From the NCBI RefSeq assembly GCF_954871325.1, contig NC_088777.1, positions 47,965,366-48,029,365 of the forward strand: DNA of 64,000 nucleotides, given 5' to 3'. Positions 29,063 to 39,438 of the stretch are shown here, one piece after another (positions within the stretch are counted from its first letter, which is position 1; the number at the start of each line of letters is the position of its first letter). This stretch comes from Gordionus sp. m RMFG-2023. Its lineage: Eukaryota > Nematomorpha > Gordioida > Chordodea > Parachordodidae. The notes under the pieces were generated by a model. It had not been told where the DNA came from and did not search any database. It saw nothing but the letters and a program-made list of their open reading frames with translations. The translations under genes and the position numbers were made by a program.

Positions 29063-30325
29063 TTAATGATATACATTTATAAATTTTAACAGAGCTATTT
29101 TAATATGTAATATACGAGGTTTAATAAGGCGACATACATATATCCTATAATTTTTGTTAAATAACAGATTAACATAAAAGGTTAAGCTTACAAATAAAAA
29201 TTCTAAAATATGCGAAATTGACCAGATTGTATTCAAAGTATCCCGACTTAGGCGATTGTAAGCGACTGCCGCAATTATATAATAAATTGCGCTGGGTAAC
29301 ATTAAAAACGTGAATTGAATTATAAATAATATATTCATTTTTAATTTTAGAGAAATATCTTGCTTTCTTCTAATTCCCATCATTGTTAAATTTTCTCTCG
29401 GAGTTGGTTGATTCCTAGGCGGGTTGTCAGACATAGGGATAGAAACTAATTCTGCTTTGGTTTTTAGGTTATTACTCATTGATGATTTATTTTCCAAAAC
29501 ATTTCCTAATGTACAATTCAGGTTAGAGTTTTTGGAACTTACGATTTCTATATTGATACGACTATTAACAATCTTTCTCCTTTTTTTTATCGTCAAATAA
29601 TTCAAATTAATCACCAAGAAAAAGGGAATAATTTTTGATGCAAACACTCTTAATATTAGAAAACTTGTAAATATAGTTCGTTTCCATTTGTTGGTGGGAT
29701 AAAAAAAATCTCTAGTATATAATTCTTCTAGCATAGAAATTGTATTGATATTTTTTTGTGGGCAATGAACAACGGTCAATTTATACATAGCTCCAATTGG
29801 CATGCACCAAATTGTAGAATAAAATAAAGCTAATATCAACCCCCATTTTGCTGTTTTTGTGTTGCAATAAATTTTATATTTGTGTGGATATGTTATTGCT
29901 ATAAATTGGTCTATAGCAAAAAGTAAAGATATCAAAAAACTATATATCAAAAATGTCTTTACTATAGGAATATGACAATATATAATATATATGCTCCAAA
30001 TTCTATTAAACCAGAATATTTTCCCATAGTAAAATGCATATGAATCAAATATAGGCCATCCTATCATTAATACGCAATTAATTATATTAACTATATACAA
30101 AGTTATCCCTACGATACTATCATAACTTCTTTCATATCTATTTCTCATTATTCTGAAATTATAATTTGACTCTAGGTGTGAGATTAGGAGACCCATTCCA
30201 TTTCCGATCATCCCAATAATTAATACAAGAGGGAACAGGTATAGATATATTATCAGGGAAATGTACGTGAATGATTTATGATCGAATTCCAAACATTTAG
30301 ATATTTCCACATTCGAATAATTCAT
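29063..30325 (-). CDS. Intronless rhodopsin-family G-protein-coupled receptor
   Basis: A single 420-codon frame starting MNYSNVEISKCLEF. Seven hydrophobic segments are visible: about residues 21-49 (with GN at 41-42), 71-90, 115-145, 160-180, 218-243, 326-355 and 363-390. A TM3 cysteine (117) and an extracellular-loop-2 cysteine (188) can make the conserved disulfide. The TM3 end reads DQF (139-141) in place of DRY, and TM7 ends YVNLLFN instead of NPxxY, followed by KNYR, similar to FMRFamide-type neuropeptide receptors of invertebrates. The third intracellular loop (245-325) is long and basic. Ligand unknown; a peptide is most likely. It is intact and lies alone among transposon-rich spacers, which fits a retroposed or lineage-expanded receptor. 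Confidence 0.85.
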   Translation of the reverse strand: MNYSNVEISKCLEFDHKSFTYISLIIYLYLFPLVLIIGMIGNGMGLLISHLESNYNFRIMRNRYERSYDSIVGITLYIVNIINCVLMIGWPIFDSYAFYYGKIFWFNRIWSIYIIYCHIPIVKTFLIYSFLISLLFAIDQFIAITYPHKYKIYCNTKTAKWGLILALFYSTIWCMPIGAMYKLTVVHCPQKNINTISMLEELYTRDFFYPTNKWKRTIFTSFLILRVFASKIIPFFLVINLNYLTIKKRRKIVNSRINIEIVSSKNSNLNCTLGNVLENKSSMSNNLKTKAELVSIPMSDNPPRNQPTPRENLTMMGIRRKQDISLKLKMNILFIIQFTFLMLPSAIYYIIAAVAYNRLSRDTLNTIWSISHILEFLFVSLTFYVNLLFNKNYRIYVCRLIKPRILHIKIALLKFINVYH

Positions 30326-31290
30326 TGTTATTTAACAATAGATTGGTATTTCTTTTAATTTGCAATAAATATTTTTTATAAAGATAAGATATTACATTTA
30401 TTTAGATTAATATTTTATAGATATTTTATTGCTATAAGATGAAAATCAAATTTAAAAATGGAAAGAAAAAAAACATAAATCCAAAAATTAAAATTTAAAA
30501 ATATATTATAATTAATTTATTTTAGGATTCAAATAATAACCTGAAAAATAATAATAGTTTTTACTTGCAATTCTTGTGCGAATGATCTAAAATAATTCGT
30601 TAATTCTAAAATTATTGTATTTGAATAGAATTGAATTTCACAGGAAATAATCTTATTTTTCAATTTATTCCATCCACACAAATTTATTTCGATATAATTT
30701 AATTAAAATTTTTAAATAAATATCTTGTTTCTAATAAAAAATATCCGTTTTGGATTCAGTTCATAATTAATACAATTGATTTGATTATTCTAGCTTTTAT
30801 TCCTAATTCTTGGACTGATTATCTAAAATAATTTTTAAAATTATATCTTGATGTACGTCATGCTTAACCTTCATCCAAATTTAAATTAATACTAAATAAC
30901 TATATATGAATAAAATTTATACTTCAGGCTGTATTTACCCTTTTTATAAAACATGGAAGATTTAAATGTATTTTTTATATATATAAATTTCTTTCATAAA
31001 TTAAAATATTTCAAGGATATAAAATAAATCAGGACCAGGAACAATATTTAATGAAAAACCAAGAAACATTTGTCTGTATTATAGAACTCGGCATGGATTG
31101 ATCCAAGTCCTAATCTAATCGAATCTCAGATCCAGCTCAGATGGATATAACTCACATCCGGAAGACTTTCTCTACTACTCATTCTGTTTTGGATCTAGAC
31201 TTAATAAAAATCTTTGTATTGGGTCGTATTCTGACGAAATTTTATCAACAAATATAAAATCCTCAATAATTTTATATTTTCGACAATTGC
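30326..31290. other. GPCR upstream region, no recognised feature
   Basis: A+T-rich DNA without open frames or clear repeats. The GPCR promoter must lie in its proximal part (minus strand). I see no unambiguous TATA box among the many A/T strings. Confidence 0.3.
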
Positions 31291-31553
31291 GAATAGTGTT
31301 GTTAGCTCGATTCGAGCCGATTTTTTTAAAAACGACTAACTCATGATTTTATCCACAAAAATATTATGCAAGCTTAAAGATTTTGCATATAGATAGAACA
31401 AAGGTTTTGACATTGTGCCATCTATTAGCTAACGAGTCTTGGGCAATATTTTTCTGGTGGCTCAAGTCGAATCTTAGCAATACTAATTGCAACTTCCATC
31501 AATGGACAGCTTGCGACTGTCACCTTGCGTTTTTAAAAAAAAATTGGCTCGTA
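31291..31553. mobile_element. MITE copy 2 (GTTAAACGGCTC family)
   Basis: Left end GTTGTTAGCTCGATTCGAGC followed by TTTTTTTAAAAACGACTAAC; right end on the other strand CGAGCCAATTTTTTTTTAAA. The interior matches copy 1 at 6,898-7,128 (ATTATGCAAGCTTAAAGATT and GGGCAATATTTTTCTGG). Confidence 0.6.
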
Positions 31554-31855
31554 GAATATAACTTCAAAAACTTGAATTTTAGGAATCTTATATTTCATTA
31601 TGTTTTACTTAAAATTGTTTATATTATTTTGGTTCATTAATTTTTTTTAAAAATTAACAATAACTAATAATAAGAAATATTAACTTATAATTTCATAATT
31701 TAATTATCAATTATTCTATCTAAAATTAAAAATAAATTATTTTAACAAAAAAAAAAAATTCAAGAATAACACAATTTTTTTTTATTCAGTATTTAGAATT
31801 TTTCCGGTTTCTCTGAATTATCGTATTTTTCAACAGCAATAAAAAAATATTGGTT

Positions 31856-31908
31856 TTCTTTCTTTCTTTCTTTCTTTCTTTATTTATTTATTTATTTATT
31901 TATTTATT

Positions 31909-31980
<72 letters not shown>

Positions 31981-31984
31981 TCAT
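31856..31984 (+). repeat. TTTC/TTTA microsatellite
   Basis: About 128 bp of TTTC repeats with an internal block of TTTA repeats (about 31,880-31,908). Confidence 0.95.
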
Positions 31985-32345
31985 TCTAATCTATTTCTTA
32001 GATAAGATTTTGGATTATATTAGACGCGGATCTCTGAAAAATAAATAATATCAGGAGGATAAGGTGATACTAAAGATTTAAAATTTTTCACGGATCACAT
32101 CGAACCCGAAAAAAATTTATCCAATGCATAGCTCTAATATTGACCTGGGTTAGAAAGCATAGAAATATCTATTTTGTAATCAATAATCATATAAATGATT
32201 TTTAAAGAGACTCTTTCTCCCGAAATATATATCTTTATTCTTTATCCATAATTTCGCATCCCTCTATTATACTGATATTCTCTTCCGATGTATTTGCCTT
32301 TTTTTTTAATGTATACAGTGAATTTGTCCATTAATTTGCCTATTT

Positions 32346-32500
32346 AGTGTTGTTAAACGGGATCGCATTGAGCCAATTTTTATTTTATCCAGAAAATTAT
32401 TATGCAAGCCTGAAAATTTTGATCATACAAAGCACACAAAGGTTTGGAAATCTATTATCGAAATCTCTAGGCTTAAGCAATATTTATATTTATTTTCTTC
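32346..32500. mobile_element. MITE copy 3, truncated
   Basis: Starts GTTGTTAAACGGGATCGCAT and keeps the interior strings ATTATGCAAGCCTGAAAATT and AAATCTATTATCGAAATCTC of the family. The right end is not found. Confidence 0.5.
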
Positions 32501-32699
32501 TTCAAAAATTATTCTAGTATATATAAAAAAAAAAATTCGAAAGGAAAATACCTGAAAAGAAAAATAGGAAAAAAAAAAGTTTAAAAAAAAAAGAAAGTTA
32601 TTTAATAAAGAAATATTATATAAAAAAAATGAAGGGGGAAAAAACCTAACTAGTTTATGATAGTGGTGGCCAAGACAGATCAAGGATATTTAAATAGAG

Positions 32700-32825
32700 A
32701 TTTTTTTATAAGCCGAAAGGCGAAAATTATATTAAGGCCAAAAGGTGGAATTTTATCAAGAAATTATTGAGGCCAAAAGGCGGATTTGTTTTAAGAAATT
32801 ATTGAGGCCGAGTGGAAGAGATTTA
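32700..32825 (+). repeat. Short tandem repeat with GAGGCCAAAAGGCGG core
   Basis: Three to four imperfect copies of a roughly 40-bp unit with the core AAGAAATTATTGAGGCC and AAAGGCGG. Confidence 0.6.
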
Positions 32826-32999
32826 CTAGAAGAGATTTTACCATACGACGGTATTTTGTTTAGAATAATTATGTGTTGTATTTAGTAAATAAGAAAAAAC
32901 TGTTTTGTACCGAACTTTAATTAATAAATGCTCTGAGGAACGGATGTATTTATGTATTGTTGGATTATTTACTATGTTGATTGTAACATATCTTCTAAC

Positions 33000-33966
33000 C
33001 AGAGTTGTTAACGCTACTTTTAAAAGACAGCTATCGCTATAAAATAGCGCGCTATTAGTTAATAATTTTTAAAGGTATTAGAGTATCTTTCATCACTATA
33101 AAGTTATCTGCTATCTTATTCATTAGTGTTTGGCGATATAAAATTGTTGTACCATGTGATAGAGTTTTAATCATTGGAAAATAATAAATTATCAACCAAG
33201 GACATTGGCTGAACTGTAACAATTATAAAATCAACAATAACTTTATCAGCCAATTTCTGAGAAATATTGGAATTTGTATTATTAATTTATTTGGCTTGAA
33301 TTGAATTATTCTTTTTGGATGTAGAGTCACCTATACCAAAATTATTTAGATGTTTTTCCTTTTCCTTAAAACTATTAGCATGAACAGTCTTATAAAATAA
33401 ATACTATTAGGATGTAAAAATGACAATTTACCTTTAGGTGTTTCTTGAGGTTATAGCTACTGGATTGATTTGAGGAATTATTTTTTTTACATTTTAAACA
33501 AATAAATTTGAAGCCAGTTTTGGTTTGTATATTTATTTTAAAAAAAATTTCAAATCTAGGGAATGGAAAATTTGATATATAGCAATTAAGAACATTCTAT
33601 TCCCTGGTATCTTCCATTTCATTAATATCATTGAATCACTTTCAACGATTTGGATATCCATAGGAGATGGCATTTTAAATTATTAACACGTGATTTAGAT
33701 TTATAATACAAATGAAAATATAAATTACAAATTGAAATTTTATTTCAATTTCAAAATTAAATAATAAATCATGAAAATTTTAATTAATTATGATATTATA
33801 TTTAAATTTTCATGTTTATGCTTATCTTCATTATATTTTTTAAAAGTAGCGAAGTAGCGGCTCCTTAGCTACTTTCAAAAAAAGTAGCGCGCTAAAAAAT
33901 AAATAATTACAAAAAAATAGCCGCTCTTAGCTATAGCTACCAAAAAAGTTAGCGCCAACAACTCTG
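33000..33966 (-). mobile_element. hAT element with BED zinc-finger remnant
   Basis: Both ends are CAGAGTTGTTNNCGCTA: CAGAGTTGTTAACGCTAC at the left and CAGAGTTGTTGGCGCTAAC read from the right. Subterminal TAGCGCGCTA repeats follow at each end. Flanks CTTCTAAC and CTATTTAC match at five of eight bases and may be the old target duplication. On the minus strand near 33,520-33,430 the frame reads FKFICLKCKKN followed by SSYNLKKHLK, a C-x2-C/H BED-type finger as found at the N-terminus of hAT transposases. The catalytic part is gone; the element is under 1 kb. Confidence 0.7.
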
Positions 33967-35390
33967 CTATTTACCAACGACCCTGGTTAATAGAGCAAGC
34001 AAGCCCTTCTGAGTAAGATTGTAAATATCAAACCAATAAAACACAAAAGTTTTTCATTTTTATTGTTATAATATATAATTCAAATAAATTTATGAGTATT
34101 TACTAAAATTAAGTTTCGCAATAATGACATATAAAATGGATAATTCCTGGCACAAAGAGTATATCAATCCAGGACGATTAGTGCCTTATATCAAATCTTC
34201 TCATTTTTTTGAATGATTCCTAAAAGATCCCCCCCCCACCACCCTCTTTTCAAAAAACTTTATTTACCTACCTCCAAAATATTTTCAGCAAAATATAAAA
34301 ATTAGCTTAGTAAACCCATACCTACTACCTACTCTTATTATATTTCTAAGAAGATTCTGCGTTGTACCTCTTTTCGGAATATAATGTACATGCTATCATT
34401 ATTAGATAGTAGGTTGAATATAAACGTCAGCTACGAAATTCTAGGAATAACGTCATCACAAGCAAAAAACTCGCATAAAATCCACAAATTTCCCATTTTA
34501 CCCCACCATTTAGCCCCGGCGATAAGTTAGCCTAAGTGGTTTAAAAAATTTTCTAAATTAGTTATCTTCAAACAAATTTAATGGATAGTCTAAATTATTT
34601 TTTTCCAATGAAATTATAATTGGTGAGAACCATAATATATAAAAATGGCATGTATTTGAATTGGAAGAAATACTTTTGCCTCAAAGAAAAAGCATTAAAA
34701 AATAATATTGGTGAAAAACGATTTAATATTATTTTTGATTGATATTGAATACGGTGTTCTCTCTCCTAAATCAACATATGGTAGATAGTAGGTTTAAAAA
34801 TACATCTTTTGACCAAATTTGAAACAAGCGAAAGATAAAAAAAATCTTTTGCCATTTGCATTTTTACCAGTCCTGTCATTTTGCCTCCTCTACTGAAGTT
34901 TTAGTTTTTCACAATTCTCCAAATTAAGTCCACTAAAACTACCGTCAAAAGTATAGAGGAAGTAACATGATTATTACCGACATCTGAAAATTAAAGAAGA
35001 TGGACAAACTTTGCCATATATTCTACAGAAGACTTCTGCAACATCCAAATAGCCATCAGTAAAAACTGTCCCTGTCCATGGGAAATAGCAAATCAGGCAT
35101 ATTAAAAAATTATTGGCACCGCCCATATTTTACAAGTTAAATCGTCAATTGACCACAATTAAGGCTTCGTGCATAAATCTTTGTCTCCATTCAGATATAT
35201 ATATATATATGTTTTCGCAAGGAAACGTTAATTTGAATGTTAAATTACATATTTGAAATATAATATCAAATTAACCTTGTAGTTGTAATTAGTTGTTATT
35301 TATTTATCATATAATAAAAAGGATATCACATTTTATCGTTTTGTTACAATTTTTTGTCGCATTTTTTTTGTCTCATTTTTTGTCATATTT
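33967..35390. other. Spacer with scraps of transposase
   Basis: No gene. Near 34,690-34,740 (plus) the sequence NNIGEKRFN resembles the hAT dimerisation block. On the minus strand near 34,960-35,100 the frame reads FPWTGTVFTDGYLDVAEVF, weakly like the first catalytic region of MULE transposases. A C run lies at about 34,231. Both transposase calls are tentative. Confidence 0.3.
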
Positions 35391-36230
35391 TGTGACAAAG
35401 TATGACAACATCAGTATTTGGAATTGAACTCACACGACACGATAATTGAACATTTGTTAGCAGCTTTGGGTCATATTCTCACAGCAGCAGCTCAATGTTA
35501 TGCCTTTACGGGTTCCCAAATTTTATTGTTATTTATTTATTTTAAAGTTGTAAAACAAAATATCGATATCAGTTTCAAATTAAATCTCATTAAACAAAGT
35601 ATTTTTTATCTTTAAAATGAAAGATTCTCTCAGAGCAGGAACCATGATTTGAAAGGTCAATCCTTATTATAAAATAAATATCATTTGAATATTATTTTAG
35701 ATCAATCTTTCTTATAAAATAATATGTTATTTGAACTGTGAATATTTTAATATGCGTTAGTTATGATTTCAAAAAATGAAAGTATCATTTTTTTGTAGAT
35801 AAATTTTATAGGTATAAATAGAAAAAATTAACAATAAAAACATAGTACCAATTCACTTTTCAATTTCAGTTTCTTTTTTTCAATTTCTGACATAACAAAT
35901 TGGCGCTGCGAAAGAGAGAGAAGAATTAGAGACGTATCTAACTCGGTTTAAAAATTTCTCTATGGCCGTTAAAATGACAGATGAACTATAAAAACGTTGA
36001 AATCGTTAATAGAACTGATAGATATTCTTAAAAGATACAGACTCCTAAGACTAATACTATTATACAAAGGTGGAAGTTAGTAACATTCAAACAAAATGAA
36101 AATAAATCCATACTTTAATATGCCCAAAGACTAAAATACCTAACAATTAAATGGTTTGAGGATAAGCTAGATCATTCTCTACAGAATCGTTTTATTGCAA
36201 GGCTGCCAATAATCGATATTACATTTTATG
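35391..36230 (+). mobile_element. LTR-retrotransposon fossil: probable 5' LTR and gag remnant (gypsy-like)
   Basis: A segment from about 35,391 to 35,893 starts TGTGACAAAG and ends TTTCTGACA, the TG...CA form of an LTR, and is followed by TAACAAATTGGCGCTGCGAA, which looks like the primer-binding-site region of Ty3/gypsy elements. After it, a gag-like part is recognisable (for example LEERE-type acidic text and QNRFIARL). The copy is broken by several disruptions and ends within about 350 bp of the gag start; no polymerase part or 3' LTR is seen. Confidence 0.5.
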
Positions 36231-36849
36231 TTTTATTAGCCACGGATGATATCATTTTTAATTGTTATATTCGCGTAAATCATTTGAATATAAATTATAT
36301 TTTTATATAATTAGTTAGCTTCTGAATATGTTATCGACGATTGTTAAGTATTAATTTGAATTATGCAGTCTAGGAATTTATTTTTTTTATGAACTTTAAT
36401 ATACTTGTAATTTTTATTATTTTTTATGAATATACTTGTAATTTTTATTATTTTTTATGAATTTTTAATGTACTTATTTTTTTAAAATAAGATATAGATG
36501 ATCATTATTCTCAAAATTATGATATTTGTATTGGAAGCAAACAATTATATAAAAAATCGTAAGCGAAAAATAAATTTTGAGCTAAAAAAAGAATGTTGAT
36601 AAATTGGTTCGACTTATTGCTAAGCAGCTAGTTGTTTGGTATCTAAATATCTAAAAAAGTAAGAAGAAGTTAAGATTTTGAGTATGCCACTATTGTACAT
36701 ATCAATATAAGTAAATATTTTATTTGTATGTTTAACGCAAATATACCATAGAGTAATAGCAAGTTTTTCTTGATTGCATATTGTATATTTTATAGATTTA
36801 TGTTAATGGTGTAATCATATTAAAATATAATTAAAGGTAAGATTAAAAG
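36231..36849. other. A+T-rich spacer, nothing recognised
   Basis: No open frame or repeat family noted apart from a direct repeat of ATACTTGTAATTTTTATTAT at about 36,401-36,460. Confidence 0.4.
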
Positions 36850-37312
36850 TCTGTATTGGGGGGGGGGGGGGGGTTCGCCCGCCCATATTTTGAATGGGCA
36901 TGGTAAGGTTTTTAAAATATTTTTAACATTGAACAGGTGGCGGGGGGGGGGGGTTAAAAAAAATTCTAAGTAATGGGCGGGCGTGGGTGGGTGAATTTTT
37001 GATATTTTTCAGGCGAAATGAGCAGAACAGACTTCAATTTTAAAAATAATAATAATAGTTATATTAATTTTATAATATTGCATGTTATATATGTTTAATT
37101 AAAATTACGTTTAAATAAATGAATAAAGAGCCAAACCAGCCATTAAAATAATTTTTAAACATTAGGCGGGCGGATTAAACAAAATTTATAGATAAATGGG
37201 TGGGCGGATAAATTTTTAAAAAATATTATAAGTGAGCGGGTGGGCGGGTTAAATAATTTTTAAAACAACGAGTGGGCGGGCTTTTTGGATAAAAATATGC
37301 CCATTGCAGACC
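36850..37312. mobile_element. Non-autonomous GGGCGGGC-rich element
   Basis: The left end reads GTCTGTATTGGGG and a G run; the right end, on the other strand, reads GTCTGCAATGGGCATATTTT. Between them are repeated GGGCGGGCGG blocks separated by AAATTTTTAAA-like spacers, a make-up seen in several short hAT-derived elements of invertebrates. No coding sequence. Target duplication uncertain. Confidence 0.5.
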
Positions 37313-37842
37313 TCGAAAAGAGTTATTCATCCTCATAAAATCACAAAATTTTATGTCATCATTTAATAGTTATTCATTTATTCATTATCGCCATCTCCAC
37401 CAAGAGTTGAAACGTGCATCATATAATTTCAACAATAGATCCCAAGTGGACAGTAACCACTATGGAGTTAGCTATCATAGTAAAGAAGAGAGGAGTAAAT
37501 ATAGTAGTGATATATTAATACCATTGCCGGCAGAATAGTGGTAAAGAGATGTAATGTAATGATGTACCATAGCAATAATATAATGTACCTGACGTTCGGT
37601 TAGATTATTTAAAAATAAAATATAATTCTTATGTTTAAGTAAATATTTATACTCTTTAAATGTTGTCGTTTGTCCTATAGAAGAATATCTAATTGTTAAT
37701 ATCATTCGTAGAAGTTCCAGAGGTTTCTGAGATCTCTATTAATACATAATCGGTTCCTAACTATCAATATCATCATTCTTGTCATCATTTCTCAACTAAT
37801 TCTTAATTGTTTATATAATTATTAATTGTTGTTAGCATGTTA

Positions 37843-37978
37843 GTATCGTGTCTCCTAGAGGGGAAGCAGCAATAGAGTTATTTTATCATTATCATTCATT
37901 TAGCATGTTAGTATCGTGTCTCCTAGAGGGTAAGCAGCAATAGAGTTATTTTATCATCATCATTCATTCTAGCCTGAG
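37843..37978 (+). repeat. Tandem repeat, about 68 bp, two copies
   Basis: TAGCATGTTAGTATCGTGTC then TCCTAGAGGGNAAGCAGCAA and TAGAGTTATTTTATCAT occur twice almost without change. Confidence 0.85.
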
Positions 37979-38099
37979 TTGTACCAAAATTCTTCAAAAA
38001 TATTTTTGAGAAAAATAACCCTCAAAAATTTAAGTAAGAACTTTTTATTTAAAATATTTTTAATCAAATATCTTCAAAGATCTTCATAATTCTTATTTC

Positions 38100-38560
38100 T
38101 GTAATTTTTTTTAGTGTAAATGGGTTAGTAAGTATTTTAAATTTAAATTTCAGATGTACCGAGTGACAATTGTCATAATTGTTGTTCAATTTTTTTGAAG
38201 CAAATGGGTAAAAAAAATATCTTTTTTAACATGTTAAATTAAAATTTCAATGAAGATGCACCATAGAAAAGTGACAATTGTCATCGTTATTTTTTAAGAC
38301 TCAATTGGGTAAAAATATTTTTGTAAACATGTTTAAAATTTAAATAAAAATGTACCTGAGAAAAAGTGACAATTGTCATAATCGTTATTTTTTTTTAAAC
38401 TTTTTTTGAATTTTTTTGACTCAAATGGGTAAAAATGTAAGCATGTTAAATTAAAATTTCAGTATGGATGTATAGCATAAAAAAGTGAGTTAAATTAAAA
38501 TTTCAATAAAGATGTACCAAATAAAAGTTATAATTATCACAATCATTATTTTAAACATTT
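38100..38560 (+). repeat. Minisatellite, about 105-bp unit, four to five imperfect copies
   Basis: Each copy has CAAATGGGTAAAAA, then ATGTTAAATTAAAATTTCA, then GATGTACC and AAAAGTGACAATTGTCAT. The palindromic AGTGACAATTGTCA core is the best conserved part. Confidence 0.75.
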
Positions 38561-38827
38561 TTAAAATATTTTAGATATAACAAAACCATGTTAGGCTCGT
38601 AGATCACGGGATGTGCAAGGTAACATTTTACAATCTAGCACTAAGATTTAGCCTAAATTATATAACCTTCTAAAGTTTCTTATACAGATTCAACATTCTA
38701 TGCTTGATAGTAATTATATATGAATTTGCTCCCCATCCATATCTATTTTTTAAAAAAAATATAGAATTATATATATTTGGGTAATAATGATGTTGACTGA
38801 AAATATGAATTACTAAAATTTTGAAAG

Positions 38828-38955
38828 GTTTCAGCGTGGATTGGTGGTCGCTTGGAATTACGATGTTCGAAATGCTTACAGGAGTGACATTATTTGATGA
38901 AATGAAGGATAATCGACAAGAGCTCTTTAAAGGTTCAAATAATTTACACTTATAA
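38828..38955 (+). pseudogene. Atypical-PKC-like kinase exon copy (subdomain IX), plus strand
   Basis: After the acceptor TTTTGAAAG the frame reads FSVDWWSLGITMFEMLTGV and TLFDEMKDNRQELFKGSNN, then stops at 38,953-38,955. FSVDWWxLGxxMFEM is the subdomain IX signature of atypical PKC. The donor GT seen in the minus-strand partner is lost here (CACTTA in place of CAGGTTA). A second exon end, HVRLVDHGMCK followed by GTAACA, lies upstream at 38,589-38,619 and has DHG in place of DFG. Without the rest of the domain this copy cannot make a kinase. Confidence 0.75.
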
Positions 38956-39438
38956 TTTTTAATTTTAATTAAAAAAAATTTATAAATGATATTAGCCGAG
39001 TAACACCATAAAAAAATTTATCAAATTATTAATATTAATTATTTATATTATAAAAAGTTTGAAATCACATTATTAATATTTAAAAAGAAATGAATAAAAA
39101 TATTTGATCATAGGTATAATAACGAAGGGAGGGGGGAAGAAAAAATCTTCTTTCCCTTCAAAATTTCCTGGTCTCTTTTATAATAATAGTTTAGGATAAT
39201 AAAAAATTTGTCCCTTATCACTCACCACTCATCTCTATTTTATAAAATATATACGATATATAACATTTTTCAAAATATAATTCAATTACTTTTTTATAAG
39301 AGATAAGAATATGTATCTTTAAAATATGTAAGATAATGAAATGGCCTTCAATATGTGGACCTCAAGGTCTTCAATGAAATTTATAGGGGAAAGACAAACT
39401 TAATAGTGCCACACCCCTCAGTAAAATATTGGGTAGGC

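Noticed and set aside
32423-32683. 86-codon phenylalanine-rich minus frame resembling membrane segments
   Set aside because: It arises from a purine-rich low-complexity stretch on the plus strand and has no start or family support.
37353-37538. 61-codon plus frame with balanced composition
   Set aside because: No family recognised, no splice support, and it borders a tandem repeat; kept out as chance.
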